NCBI RefSeq assembly: GCF_019752415.1
Contig: NZ_JAIEME010000025.1
Span: 42,551-106,550 of the forward strand
Source: Nitrosomonas sp.
GTDB lineage: Bacteria; Pseudomonadota; Gammaproteobacteria; Burkholderiales; Nitrosomonadaceae
Length of the DNA stretch: 64,000 nucleotides
Direction: 5' to 3'
A program made the translations under genes and the position numbers. Position 1 is the first letter of the stretch; each line of letters starts with the position of its first letter. Of this stretch, positions 29,227 to 40,294 are shown piece after piece. Below the pieces are notes generated by a model that saw nothing but the letters and a program-made list of their open reading frames with translations, did no database searches and had not been told where the DNA came from.

Positions 29227-32200
29227 CTACTGTACCAGCTCATGCCAAGTAATCCGCCCGCGAAGCCCGGCAAGCCCTTTTGTTGCTGTTGTTTGAATTA
29301 ATGTCCCATCTGGTCCAGAAGATATGAGAACATCATCCGCGTTCCCTCTAATTCTTGTCACGCCGCCAGGAGAAAAACTAATTTCTATGCCTGCTGACAA
29401 ACCGTCATCATAACCAATTGTTCTGTTTCTATTAATATCAAACGCAGGAAAAGGAAGCATACTGCCTGTTAAGAAATCAATAGTATTCACAAAACCTCTT
29501 CCACCAAAATCACACGGCGACGTGGAGGGTGCGATCGTAGTAAATGCAAATAGGCCATCTTCCAGACTCAGCGCACCAGTTACGCGTTCACCACTGATCG
29601 GCAAATTCAAATACCAGCCTTTTATTGTGGCGGAATAAGTCACCGCGTTTTGTGTCCCTGTTCGGATTGTGGCATCCGTGAATACCTGCTGTACCAGGTT
29701 GCCGGCTGCTACAGTAGCCGTGGTGGCGTTGTCCCATACGGCGTAAATAGTTTGTGCCGCAGTATTGGTAGTGTCGGCTGTCTCAAGATATTTACCCGTA
29801 CCAAATAAGACCAGTTGCCCTCCTTTCGGATGAAGACTGACTGCGGGTGGAGCAATAATGGGCTTAGTGATACCCGAGATAAATAATGGTAAACCGCTTA
29901 TTGCCACATTCCAGCTCGAAGGCGTCGTAGTGCTCACATCAAATTTCCATAAATTACCCTTGATGTCACCCGCATAAATGACGTCGACTTTACCATTTCC
30001 ATTAGAATCAAATGGCATCGGTGTAGAAAGACCATTACCAGGACCGGCATTGGCAACGAGCTTGATGTAGTCTGTGCCAAGTGTCCAACTACCATCTTCC
30101 CCCCCTGTTATAAAAACTATATAAAGTACTGCTTTACCGTTATCACTGTTATAACCGTTGCCGACAATAACTGCCCATTGCCCATTCTCCATTTTCACAA
30201 TTTGTTTGGCTTGGCCGTTATATGGATCTACTACCGGCTGGTTGTAGCTATAACCCATATCCACATCATCGGCATCAGAAAATTCCCACAGAACCAGGCT
30301 TGCTGCATTCGCAGCGGAAAAGATGGGCGCTGACTGGGATGTATCCGACGGATTGGTCACATCAAGCGCATAGAAGCCTTTGCCGCCACCATTTAGACTG
30401 CCAATCAGCACGCTTCTCCAGCTTGATGTAGAGCTGTTATACGTATCAGCCACCATGGGAGAACCATCGACAAAATAGCGATGGTTGGCGTTGTAATCCT
30501 TATCAGACAATCGACTTAAATTCGCAAATACCGCACTGGGAATATAAGTAATTAATTCCTTCCCGGCATCTGCAACCACACAACCCGAGGTTACCCCGGG
30601 AATGCAAGCATTAAAGCCATGCAGCGTACCGTCATTGGAGCCTACATATACCATTGGCAGCCGATTTTTATAGGCGGCGCTGAACGCTGCGTAGCCTGCA
30701 TGATCTACATTGGAGTATCCTGCGCTGGGTTTACCCACATAGAAAGGGTTTGAATTAATAATATCGCCGAGCTTACTCGTGGCACGGCTACGGAATTTAT
30801 TAACTGTCGTAGCGCTTGCGCAGCTAAATGTCCCGCTTAAACCTTCATTGGTACTGCTACCACGCAAAAAAGCGACTCTTTCCGGTCCGCAGTTATCAGC
30901 AGTTGCGGCTGCATTTTTATTAAGCAGCGTTTTCTGGGCATCTGTTAAGTTAGCATATTCGAATGCAACACCATCTGTGCTGCCTTTTGTAATCACAACC
31001 CGCGATGTTGAGTTGACAGTAGCAGGGCCCAATGAAACTGAACCGGCTTCCCATTCTGGGATTCCCCTATTCCCGGCTGCATCAATAGGAATCGATAATA
31101 ATTGACCACTCCAATCACCACTATTAAATTTCGCCTGGTAAATACGTCCATTGGTCCTGAGTGTACTGGAATTGCTAGCCACTGCGGAAGCTGAGCCTGT
31201 CCGCGCGATGATCTGTGACAATGTATTCGATAAAGCATTTGCAAACATGGTCGGATCAGCGGCACTAAAAAAAGCACCTCGGCTATTCACGGCAGCATGC
31301 CAGAGATCGTCTATCTTTGCCTCATTGCTCGTGGTTGGATCAGGCCATGACTCCGACCCCGATGGTAATGTAGTGCGTAATCCAGTGACCCCTAAACCCA
31401 CTGTAAAAGTGACCATATGCTGCCAGAAAGCAGGATCTGAGGGGTTGGTTGGTACTTTGTTGAGCAAGTCGGTGCGCAAATCATTTTTCCAATATTGCAT
31501 TGCGGCATCTGCTAATGTGTCAGCATAAGCATCTGAATAGGGAAGCGCCGGGATATAGGTATAAGAGGCTGGCGTTGCCGGAGAAGAATGATTTGTGATA
31601 GTAGAGCCAGACGAGTTATCGGAATTATCTAAACTCGAAACAGAGCCTTCTGTCCAATAGCCATCCGTCATCAGAATATTATAATTCTGACGGCATACGT
31701 GTTGCGTGCCTCCGGTTGAACCTGGTGTCTCACCCCAAGGACCTTGATCGTCAGTTCTTTTGAAGTATTCACCCACTGCAATCACTGCCTGCCGCAGCGG
31801 TGTTCCTGCTGCTGGAATATCATGATCATAAAGATTGGTAAAGAAATTCGTTCTATCTGTACCTGTAAATTGCCTTACACCAGTTTTTACAACGCTCGTC
31901 GCCACGCCATCTATCGTTGTGGAGCCTTTATTAATGGCCGCAAAGCCTACGCGCATGGTATTTCCTTGTTCGGAAAATGCTTTGCCAACACCTGCACGGG
32001 CTAACAATACGCGAGAACGATAGTAGGTATACCAATTCGCAAAATTCTGAATCTCTTCACTATAAGTACAGGTAGTCACGGCAGCACAATCTAAACGATT
32101 GGTACCACCGGCATATGTAGATATTGAAGATTTGATTTCTACCTGTGTATAACTGGTAGCATCATTAATACTGCCACTGTTATATTTGAAATACACTGCA

Positions 32201-32736
32201 GGATAGAAAGTTTTTGATGAACTGGAAGACAGGGTTCCGTCACTTTTCAACCAAGCCGCAGTTTGTGTATTGTTAGCCGTCAGATCGCGGCAACCTATCG
32301 CAGTATTGTATGGATTGTGATAAGCACAAGTAGGACTGGCATTACTCATCAGCGATCCATCAGAATTACTCCAGGGTTGGTATCTTACGGTAGGATCGTA
32401 ATAAATTTTGTTGACGTAACTGGAGCGCAATGAAGCGGTGTATTTGTTAGTAGAGTCAAAGTCGACGACATAATTGCTGTAATCATCCGAACCATAAACA
32501 CCTGACGTACGGGGAAACATGTAGCGTACTTCTTGGAGAATCAAGTCCTCCGGCATGATCTCGAAGTGCATTGATCCCGAGTCATCCAGGGTAAACATCA
32601 CATTGGGAGAGATATTTCCACCCAAGAATAATGGGCCATTCGATAATGGGGGCAATGCGTAAACTTGACTTGCCCAGAAAATCTGTAAGACGAAAGACCA
32701 AGTCAATAGTATTGAACGTATTAGATTCTCGTGCAT
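29227..32736 (-). CDS. pilY1: PilY1-like type IV pilus tip/biogenesis protein
   Basis: MFTLDDSGSMHFE (vWA MIDAS-like), PMVYVGSNDGTLHGFNA beta-propeller, calcium loop DSNGNGKVDVIYAGD. Start ATG 32736 preferred. Confidence 0.92.
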   Translation of the reverse strand: MHENLIRSILLTWSFVLQIFWASQVYALPPLSNGPLFLGGNISPNVMFTLDDSGSMHFEIMPEDLILQEVRYMFPRTSGVYGSDDYSNYVVDFDSTNKYTASLRSSYVNKIYYDPTVRYQPWSNSDGSLMSNASPTCAYHNPYNTAIGCRDLTANNTQTAAWLKSDGTLSSSSSKTFYPAVYFKYNSGSINDATSYTQVEIKSSISTYAGGTNRLDCAAVTTCTYSEEIQNFANWYTYYRSRVLLARAGVGKAFSEQGNTMRVGFAAINKGSTTIDGVATSVVKTGVRQFTGTDRTNFFTNLYDHDIPAAGTPLRQAVIAVGEYFKRTDDQGPWGETPGSTGGTQHVCRQNYNILMTDGYWTEGSVSSLDNSDNSSGSTITNHSSPATPASYTYIPALPYSDAYADTLADAAMQYWKNDLRTDLLNKVPTNPSDPAFWQHMVTFTVGLGVTGLRTTLPSGSESWPDPTTSNEAKIDDLWHAAVNSRGAFFSAADPTMFANALSNTLSQIIARTGSASAVASNSSTLRTNGRIYQAKFNSGDWSGQLLSIPIDAAGNRGIPEWEAGSVSLGPATVNSTSRVVITKGSTDGVAFEYANLTDAQKTLLNKNAAATADNCGPERVAFLRGSSTNEGLSGTFSCASATTVNKFRSRATSKLGDIINSNPFYVGKPSAGYSNVDHAGYAAFSAAYKNRLPMVYVGSNDGTLHGFNACIPGVTSGCVVADAGKELITYIPSAVFANLSRLSDKDYNANHRYFVDGSPMVADTYNSSTSSWRSVLIGSLNGGGKGFYALDVTNPSDTSQSAPIFSAANAASLVLWEFSDADDVDMGYSYNQPVVDPYNGQAKQIVKMENGQWAVIVGNGYNSDNGKAVLYIVFITGGEDGSWTLGTDYIKLVANAGPGNGLSTPMPFDSNGNGKVDVIYAGDIKGNLWKFDVSTTTPSSWNVAISGLPLFISGITKPIIAPPAVSLHPKGGQLVLFGTGKYLETADTTNTAAQTIYAVWDNATTATVAAGNLVQQVFTDATIRTGTQNAVTYSATIKGWYLNLPISGERVTGALSLEDGLFAFTTIAPSTSPCDFGGRGFVNTIDFLTGSMLPFPAFDINRNRTIGYDDGLSAGIEISFSPGGVTRIRGNADDVLISSGPDGTLIQTTATKGLAGLRGRITWHELVQ

Positions 32737-32776
32737 GATTTCAACATCCTTTCTGATTACTCGATACCTAGAGACA

Positions 32777-33346
32777 CTACGGCCTGAATATTTCCTGTAA
32801 TTGAGCCACTGTCCCTTGTCTGAGACCCTGCGCACGTACAGTAATGCGGTAGTAATAGCGCTCACCGCTACCCGGTGGTGTTTTTTTTATCCCCTCAATG
32901 ATGTAAGTCGGTGCAGGCAAACCCGCGGGCAATGCGGGTGCTGTATAGGCCACACCGTCTACCCGGAAAACTGTGCCCGCTACATAGCTAATAGGACAAT
33001 TTGGCGTACAGTAGGTCACCCAGGCCGGACTGGGTGCTACAGCCCCTGCACCGTAGTAACACAATCCTGCTGTGCAAGTAGTGTCAAAGTCGACCACCCC
33101 ATCAATCGGACTTGGTGTATTAGTTGTCGGATCGTTATCACGAATATGCTGTTCTGCATAACGTAGCGTCATTTCTGCCGCTTGAAGCGCGATATTACGG
33201 TCCCGCAAATTACCCGACATGCGTTCTTCCATGCTCGCCGTTTTCATTGCCGTAACACCAAACATGGTTAATACAACGAGAAAAATCAATCCCGTAACAA
33301 AAGTCGCTCCGCGTTGTTTTTGAGGCAAATTAAATCTGATGATCAT
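32777..33346 (-). CDS. pilX: PilX-like minor pilin assembly protein
   Basis: QRGATFVTGLIFLVVLTMFGVTAMKTASMEERMSGNLRDRNIALQAAE. Confidence 0.88.
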   Translation of the reverse strand: MIIRFNLPQKQRGATFVTGLIFLVVLTMFGVTAMKTASMEERMSGNLRDRNIALQAAEMTLRYAEQHIRDNDPTTNTPSPIDGVVDFDTTCTAGLCYYGAGAVAPSPAWVTYCTPNCPISYVAGTVFRVDGVAYTAPALPAGLPAPTYIIEGIKKTPPGSGERYYYRITVRAQGLRQGTVAQLQEIFRP

Positions 33347-34107
33347 GGCGAGATATTGACTCGATTGCGCAAATTGAATGTGGCGGAAAAAGCACGCCTT
33401 AATCGCCGGTCAGTTGGAACAGCAACCGCAGCGCCATTACAATTCAAGTAACTTCCAGCAGAAACAATATTGGTCTTTTCAGAGCGAACCAGTACACAAA
33501 CACGGGCGGTAACAACTTGATCCCAATTGGCTGGCAATGCCACGTACTGGTTCGCTGATTGGTCTCCATTTGTATCAATCCCATAAAGAATCTGGAGATC
33601 TTCCACATTTTCGACCAATTCTATGCCTGAAGGCGGCGCACCCGGTGCAACTGGCGCAACAGCAATAGTGCCATCACATTGTAATCGTGCATTTACTGCG
33701 TCGATATTAAAGTGATTCTGGATGATAGTGCCTGTTGCAGTCACTGGATTACCCTCACAATCCCTATCATCAATAGCACCGTCATATTGTATAGTGAGTG
33801 TATCCGCTACCCCTGCGGCACCTGCTGTCCCATTAATCGCTGTGCCATCAAACTCAACCTTAAAACCTGTGAACGGAAAATCCACATGCCCTGCTTGCTT
33901 GATACTGCGCCCTAGTATCTCGAGTGCAAAACGACCGCTTTCTTGAATACGCGCGTTGTCTTCTTGCACACGAAAGGCTTGACGACTGCTTACAAAGGTT
34001 GTTCCAATAACCAATAGCAATACCAGACTGATTGTCAAAGCGATCATTAACTCAATCAAAGTGAAACCCTGTTGTATTTTGGGTGAAAAATTATTTATTA
34101 TGTGCAT
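33343..34107 (-). CDS. pilW: PilW-like minor pilin
   Basis: QQGFTLIELMIALTISLVLLLVIGTTFVSSRQAFRVQEDNARIQESGRFALEILGR. Confidence 0.88.
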   Translation of the reverse strand: MHIINNFSPKIQQGFTLIELMIALTISLVLLLVIGTTFVSSRQAFRVQEDNARIQESGRFALEILGRSIKQAGHVDFPFTGFKVEFDGTAINGTAGAAGVADTLTIQYDGAIDDRDCEGNPVTATGTIIQNHFNIDAVNARLQCDGTIAVAPVAPGAPPSGIELVENVEDLQILYGIDTNGDQSANQYVALPANWDQVVTARVCVLVRSEKTNIVSAGSYLNCNGAAVAVPTDRRLRRAFSATFNLRNRVNISP

Positions 34108-34143
34108 ATTTGATTAAATATGATGGGCATATGGATGCCAGTT

Positions 34144-34656
34144 TCAAGGCGAAAACTGCGTCAAGAAGCACCGTGTGCCGGCTGGTGTGCCTACTGGGCA
34201 TCTAGGATCCGATGTGTTCCCCATTTCCTTTTCAGTCCACATGACTGTGATTAAAAAACCGAGCGCCAAATTACCAGCCACTGTCCCAAGTCCCCCAGGT
34301 AATACTATAGAATTAGCCGCGTTCCACTGCGCATGGTCATAAACAGCCATCTGAGTAGCATCACATGCTGCGGCAGCACAATCACTACTAGTAGGAATAT
34401 TCGTTGCAAGATTATTGTAGGATCCATTGCGTACACCAGTTAAATTGGCACGCATCCGATCTGCAATATCCTGGGTTTGTTGCGTCGCAACTGAGCGATA
34501 ATGTGACGTGTTGTTGCTTTTCATACCGGTGGTCACCATGCTCGCCATTCCCAGCAATCCAAAAGAAAGTATCAGCACAGTAATGAGAACCTCCAACATA
34601 CTGAAACCAGACTGCTTTCTTGATCTAATAGAATTAAGACCAGGATTCATTAACAT
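34144..34656 (-). CDS. pilV: PilV-like minor pilin
   Basis: QSGFSMLEVLITVLILSFGLLGMASMVTTGMKSN. Confidence 0.88.
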   Translation of the reverse strand: MLMNPGLNSIRSRKQSGFSMLEVLITVLILSFGLLGMASMVTTGMKSNNTSHYRSVATQQTQDIADRMRANLTGVRNGSYNNLATNIPTSSDCAAAACDATQMAVYDHAQWNAANSIVLPGGLGTVAGNLALGFLITVMWTEKEMGNTSDPRCPVGTPAGTRCFLTQFSP

Positions 34657-35174
34657 GCACCTGTTCCTACTTCAGTACGTAACCGGCCTTGATTGTTAAG
34701 GACTAGAGCCCGCGAAGCGCTTGTACCACGATTGTCACACAAAGAGAAAGTGGCAAAAAAACCAATTGAAAAACCGCTTGCTGCAAATGTTACTCTTGTG
34801 CGAACACCATTGGATGTTAGTGTATTGCCACCTGACAACGCCGAACCGACATGAATAATCTCTTCACCTGCATCCACTGCACCATCACCATCCACATCTG
34901 CAAAAACTATCCAGCCATTGGACCAGACAGTTCCACCGGCACAACTCGTGCCATTTGTACTGGGGCAAATGGTCGCAAAACCACTTCTCTTGATAGCCTC
35001 ATTTTTCGCAAGCATCATCGCCGACAGAAAACTATTAACCTGTGTTATCAGAAGGTTATCTTGTACAAATACCCGATAATTGGGCACGGCCATCGTTAAC
35101 AGAATACTTGCCACACTTAACGTAACTAATAACTCTACTAATGTAAAACCCATATGGACGGTTCGACTAATCAC
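34650..35174 (-). CDS. fimT: GspH/FimT-family pseudopilin
   Basis: MGFTLVELLVTLSVASILLTMAVPNYRVFVQDN. Confidence 0.88.
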   Translation of the reverse strand: MISRTVHMGFTLVELLVTLSVASILLTMAVPNYRVFVQDNLLITQVNSFLSAMMLAKNEAIKRSGFATICPSTNGTSCAGGTVWSNGWIVFADVDGDGAVDAGEEIIHVGSALSGGNTLTSNGVRTRVTFAASGFSIGFFATFSLCDNRGTSASRALVLNNQGRLRTEVGTGAC

Positions 35175-35412
35175 TTTCCTTTCAACTCCAAACAGAATTA
35201 CTAGAAGTTACGGTCAGAATTTAGGTTTACTTAAGTGTTTTTGGGATTCTTAAAATCTAAGTGCAAAACTCCAAGGAATCTGGGCTTATAGTTGATCGCT
35301 CCAGAACTAGCTAATAAAGTGCTGTTTAGAGAGAATCATTGCACTAGGTTACAATCACAGCAAAGCCAACTTAATTAATTCTTTATCGTCATAAAAGCAG
35401 GCACAATCCATC

Positions 35413-36519
35413 ATGAAACAAGATGTAATCGTCATTGGTGCAGGAATCATAGGGCTTGCAACGGCAGAGCGCCTGCTATTACAAGGTGCGAAAGTTACGA
35501 TACTTGAGCGCAATAAAGCTGGGCAAGAATCATCCTGGGCAGGCGGAGGTATTTTATCTCCGCTTTGTCCATGGGATTATTCAGATGATGTCACACGCCT
35601 TACTAGCTATAGCGTGAAACAATTTCCGGCCTGGATTTCAGTCTTACACAAAGCATCTGGAATTGATCCGGAATATCAAATATCCGGTATGCTGATATTG
35701 CCACCCTACGATGTAGAATTTGCACAGCAATGGTGTTCAAAAAGAAAAATTAAAATAGAGCACCGAGGAATACTGGGTACTCCATCCATCGGAAACAACA
35801 CTGAGACTCATACCAGCAGAACATTTGATCGCACTTTATTCTTGCCTGATATTGCACAAGTACGTAATCCAAGATTATTACGCGCTTTACTTAGCCGAAT
35901 TGCGCAATTAGGTGGGAAAATCATAGAAAGCTGTACAGTGAATACCCTGAAAATAGCACATAAGCGAATTCAGTCTGTTACTTCGTCTTGCGGCGAGTTT
36001 ATTGCAGATTACACTATTGTTAGTGCAGGCGCATGGAGCAAAGAAGTATTAGGGAAACACGCACTTAAACTGGATATCAAACCGATAAGAGGACAAATGC
36101 TGTTATTTAAGTTTGATACACCACCCGTACATGCCATTCTTGTACAAAATGATTTATATATCATCCCTCGCCGGGATGGCCATTTACTCATTGGCAGTAC
36201 ACTCGAAGACGTGGGTTTTGATAAACAGACGACAATATCAGCACATGACAATCTGTTAATACGTGCGCAGGCTATTTTGCCAAAACTTCACAAAATGCCC
36301 ATAAAGCAACATTGGGCAGGATTGCGTCCAGCATCACCGGGCAACATCCCTACTATTGCTCGACATCCGCTGATCAGAAATTTATTTATCAACAGCGGTC
36401 ATTTTCGCTATGGCGTCACAATGGCACCAGTTAGTGCTGAGATCCTGGTTAATGAGATAACGAGCACCCCGCAACCTTTTGATACCACTCCCTATCAACT
36501 GGGATGGAACATAGATTAG
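35413..36519 (+). CDS. thiO: Glycine oxidase ThiO (FAD-dependent, thiamine biosynthesis)
   Basis: VIVIGAGIIGLATAERLLLQGAKVTILER, SSWAGGGILSPLCPWDY, HFRYGVTMAPVSAEIL. Confidence 0.9.
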   Translation: MKQDVIVIGAGIIGLATAERLLLQGAKVTILERNKAGQESSWAGGGILSPLCPWDYSDDVTRLTSYSVKQFPAWISVLHKASGIDPEYQISGMLILPPYDVEFAQQWCSKRKIKIEHRGILGTPSIGNNTETHTSRTFDRTLFLPDIAQVRNPRLLRALLSRIAQLGGKIIESCTVNTLKIAHKRIQSVTSSCGEFIADYTIVSAGAWSKEVLGKHALKLDIKPIRGQMLLFKFDTPPVHAILVQNDLYIIPRRDGHLLIGSTLEDVGFDKQTTISAHDNLLIRAQAILPKLHKMPIKQHWAGLRPASPGNIPTIARHPLIRNLFINSGHFRYGVTMAPVSAEILVNEITSTPQPFDTTPYQLGWNID

Positions 36520-36522
36520 TTA

Positions 36523-37467
36523 TCAGGCCTTTGGTAATGGAAACACAACCGATTCAACAACACCACTTAACTCTTCTATCATCACATCTTCACCGATTTG
36601 TTCGGCTCCGATTTGCTTGAGCCGGGATATTACTTGCTGTACCAGTATTTCCGGGGCAGAAGCTCCTGCCGTAATACCGATGATTTTCTTTCCAAGAAAC
36701 CAATCTTCCTGCAATTGTTCGGCGCGATCTACCATATAGGCTTCCACATTGGCATTTCTTGCCACTTCACATAGCCGGTTAGAATTTGAACTATTGGGAG
36801 AACCCACTACAATGACCAAATCGCATTGATCCACCATTTTCTTAACGGCATCCTGGCGATTCTGCGTGGCATAGCAAATATCATCTTTTTTAGGACCGGT
36901 GATCATAGGGAATCGTCTTTTCAAGGCATCGACAATGCGTGCAGCATCATCAACTGACAAAGTAGTTTGTGTCACATAAGCTAAGTTGGCCTCGTCATTA
37001 ACTTTCAAGACATCAACATCCATCACTGTTTCTACTAGATACATTCCTTTGTTTTCACCGTCAATTTGCCCCATCGTGCCTTCAACTTCCGGATGGCCTT
37101 GATGACCAATCATAATGATTTCCTTTCCATCCTTGCGCATCTTGGCTACCTCCACATGAACCTTGGTAACCAGTGGACAGGTCGCATCAAATACCTTCAA
37201 TTTGCGATCTGCAGCTTCTCGCCGGACAGCATGCGATACACCGTGTGCACTAAAAATCAGGATACTGTCTTGTGGCACCTCATCCAGATTTTCTACAAAA
37301 ACAGCGCCTTTCTTCTCCAGATTTTCAACCACAAAACGGTTATGCACAACTTCATGGCGCACATAAATCGGCGCGCCATGCATTGTGAGCGCACGTTCAA
37401 CAATTTCTATCGCACGATCCACACCGGCACAAAAACCTCTGGGATTAGAAAGTAGTACTTTGATCAT
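36523..37467 (-). CDS. ispH: 4-hydroxy-3-methylbut-2-enyl diphosphate reductase
   Basis: [66 protein letters not shown]. Confidence 0.96.
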   Translation of the reverse strand: MIKVLLSNPRGFCAGVDRAIEIVERALTMHGAPIYVRHEVVHNRFVVENLEKKGAVFVENLDEVPQDSILIFSAHGVSHAVRREAADRKLKVFDATCPLVTKVHVEVAKMRKDGKEIIMIGHQGHPEVEGTMGQIDGENKGMYLVETVMDVDVLKVNDEANLAYVTQTTLSVDDAARIVDALKRRFPMITGPKKDDICYATQNRQDAVKKMVDQCDLVIVVGSPNSSNSNRLCEVARNANVEAYMVDRAEQLQEDWFLGKKIIGITAGASAPEILVQQVISRLKQIGAEQIGEDVMIEELSGVVESVVFPLPKA

Positions 37468-37570
37468 TTATTTATCCTCCATCAATGGATATTTTGCCTA
37501 GACTAAATTCAGTGATAAGCGAATTTCGCATTCAATATCACAGATCTCAAGCATTGAAATTTAACTGCGT

Positions 37571-38689
37571 TTATATCTCTCGATAGCGTGCCGTCAATGC
37601 GACACGTTTTTCATAAGCTTCCCGTGCAATCTGAATATCTTCCAGAAATTGCGGCAGCTCCTTCATTAGCAGTGCTTGTGGCCCATCGACTAATGCTTTG
37701 CTGGGTGCCGGATGAAAGTCGACCAACACCATATTAGCACCAGCTATGACACCCTGAGCTGTTACATGCATAACGTCCAGAATACCATCCGGCGAGCTTG
37801 CGCGAGTACCCACTGAGTGCGAAGGATCAACACAAACTGGCATACGAGTTAACCTTCTAACAACAGGTACATGCGAAAAATCAACAAAATTACGATGCGG
37901 ATCACCCATATTTGTTTTCATACCGCGTAACCCGAAAACCACTTTGCGATTTCCCTCCGAAGCCAAATACTCTGCGGCATTCAATGATTCGTCCAGGGTA
38001 ATACCAAAACCACGTTTTATCAGCACTGGAAAATTCTGCTGACGGCCAACAATTTTCAGCAGCTCAAAATTCTGTGTATTCCTGGTCCCAATCTGCAACA
38101 TAACACCCGTTGCATTACCCGTCTGATACAACGCATTACGTATTTCTTCCAAGTGGGATTCATGCGTAATCTCCATCGCGATAACTTTTATGCCGTACTT
38201 TCCTGCCACATCAAAAACATAAGGAAGACAAGTTTTGCCATGCCCCTGAAATGAATAAGGACTGGTTCTTGGCTTATAGGCACCCATTCGCGTACAAACC
38301 TGCCCCTGATCACGCAATGCCTTCATCATCATTTCAACGTGCTCAATGGTATCAACCGCACACAATCCTGCGAACACATTCAGCGTGTCCTGCCCAAAAC
38401 GAACACCGTTATAATCAAAATGTGTCGGGCGATCATCATTCTTATGTCGTCCTAAAACCCGATATTCCTCGGAAACTCGAACTACCCGGTCAACACAAGG
38501 AAGCGAGTTAACATCCTCAATAGATAACACTTTAGTGTTACCTATTAAATATATCTCTGTCAGCGTTTGTTCAGTACCTACTTCAGTATGAACGCGCGTC
38601 GATATCCCTGAGAAATTGGCAAGGTGCCCCAACAACTGTTTATATTCCGGACTATCCAGCCGGGTATCTGGAACAAGGATAAGAATCAT
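37571..38689 (-). CDS. 3-deoxy-7-phosphoheptulonate synthase (DAHP synthase, class I beta-type)
   Basis: GAYKPRTSPYSFQGHG, PVLIKRGFGITLDESLNAAEYLASEGN, VCVDPSHSVGTR. Confidence 0.9.
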   Translation of the reverse strand: MILILVPDTRLDSPEYKQLLGHLANFSGISTRVHTEVGTEQTLTEIYLIGNTKVLSIEDVNSLPCVDRVVRVSEEYRVLGRHKNDDRPTHFDYNGVRFGQDTLNVFAGLCAVDTIEHVEMMMKALRDQGQVCTRMGAYKPRTSPYSFQGHGKTCLPYVFDVAGKYGIKVIAMEITHESHLEEIRNALYQTGNATGVMLQIGTRNTQNFELLKIVGRQQNFPVLIKRGFGITLDESLNAAEYLASEGNRKVVFGLRGMKTNMGDPHRNFVDFSHVPVVRRLTRMPVCVDPSHSVGTRASSPDGILDVMHVTAQGVIAGANMVLVDFHPAPSKALVDGPQALLMKELPQFLEDIQIAREAYEKRVALTARYREI

Positions 38690-39025
38690 AAAATAATTTC
38701 AAAAAGATAATGCTAATTCATTAGCATAAGATAATATAGCCCACGATTCTAACCGAAAAAACTATTGGTTACCATGATTCTGATAAACACTCGCGCTGAT
38801 TAAATCTCTTCAGAACCAGGGATTCTTCATCAAAGCAACATAATCAAACAATCATTAGCACAATGTGGTCGTATGTCAACAACTTTGCTCGAATTACGAA
38901 TCAAATTTTTGATACAACTATTCAACTTACCCTGAGACAATTTGTCACATAGCATTTCAAGAGAATTTAAGCTAATGTGCTACATTAGCTTACAATTAAA
39001 AAAGATTCATTGCGATATCCTCAAA

Positions 39026-40294
39026 ATGTTTAGTGACCTCAGTCAATCACCCCTCAGTAAAAATTTACAACGTTTATTTTGGCTCCGGAATATTGCCATC
39101 GTGGCGCAGTGCCTGACATTTGCAATTGTGTACTGGACCATCGATATTGTAATTCCATGGGCGCAAATGATCTCTGTCGTCGCAATACTCTCTCTGTTAA
39201 ATCTATTGACATGGGTACGATTACACCGTAAATGGCCGGTATCTCATACTGAGTTCTTTTTACAATTGCTGATTGATGTTCTGGCATTGAGTACACTATT
39301 GTATTTCAGTGGCGGCTCAACCAATCCATTTATTTCACTATATCTATTGCCTTTGACGATCGCAGCCGCCACACTGCCTTGGCGTTATACATGGGTTATG
39401 GCTATGGTCACAATTGCTTGTTATACGCTGCTATTATTCAAATATGTACCATTGCCGCACGAACATAGCAATCATCTCATTGAATTTGCGTTACATGTTT
39501 CAGGAATGTGGTTAGCATTTGTATTAAGTACTGTAATCATTGCATGGTTCGTCGTTAAAATGAGCTCCTCGATTCGAGATCGGGATCAGGATCTTGCTAA
39601 AGCGCGAGAACAGTCATTACGCAATGAACAAATTATCGCTCTGGGAACACTGGCAGCCGGTGCGGCACACGAACTTGGCACACCGCTCTCAACCATGGCA
39701 GTTGTGACTGGAGAATTACTCCAAGAATATAAAAATGATGTTGAATTTCAGAATAATATTCATATTTTGCGTGATCAGATTGCTCACTGCAAGCAAACTT
39801 TGACTCAATTACTGGCCAAAGCGGGTCAAGACAGAACTGAGAACGGTAGCGAACTTCCCGTCGATGAATTTCTTGATCAGGTTCTTGACAAATGGAAGTT
39901 GATACGCCCCTCTGTTAAATTTACTTACCAAAGTACAGGCACCCCCCCTACACCCAGGATTATGGACAATCAGCTATTGAGCCAATCCATACTTAATCTA
40001 CTTAATAACGCAGCAGATGCATCTTCAAAATGCATAGAGATCAAGAGTCATTGGGAAAATCTAATGTTGCATCTTGAGATTATTGATGATGGCGAAGGGT
40101 TGTCGGCAGAAGCCATGCAACGCGCTGGTGAAGCGTTTTTTTCCAGTAAGACACCTGGGCAAGGTTTTGGAATCGGTTTATTCCTGGCGAATGCAAATAT
40201 TGAGCGCTTTGGCGGTAGTGTTCGTTTGTTCAATCTTGAGACTGGCGGTGCTTGCACACAGGTCGTTTTGCCGCTATTAAAGCCAACATCATGA
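39026..40294 (+). CDS. RegB/PrrB-like sensor histidine kinase
   Basis: LGTLAAGAAHELGTPLSTMAVV (H-box), QSILNLLNNAADAS (N-box), GFGIGLFLANANIERFGG. Start ATG 39026 preferred. Confidence 0.88.
   Translation: MFSDLSQSPLSKNLQRLFWLRNIAIVAQCLTFAIVYWTIDIVIPWAQMISVVAILSLLNLLTWVRLHRKWPVSHTEFFLQLLIDVLALSTLLYFSGGSTNPFISLYLLPLTIAAATLPWRYTWVMAMVTIACYTLLLFKYVPLPHEHSNHLIEFALHVSGMWLAFVLSTVIIAWFVVKMSSSIRDRDQDLAKAREQSLRNEQIIALGTLAAGAAHELGTPLSTMAVVTGELLQEYKNDVEFQNNIHILRDQIAHCKQTLTQLLAKAGQDRTENGSELPVDEFLDQVLDKWKLIRPSVKFTYQSTGTPPTPRIMDNQLLSQSILNLLNNAADASSKCIEIKSHWENLMLHLEIIDDGEGLSAEAMQRAGEAFFSSKTPGQGFGIGLFLANANIERFGGSVRLFNLETGGACTQVVLPLLKPTS

Noticed and set aside
29227-35174. Pilin/PilY1 cluster as a novel system
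   Set aside because: Matches the known fimT-pilV-pilW-pilX-pilY1-pilE minor pilin arrangement.
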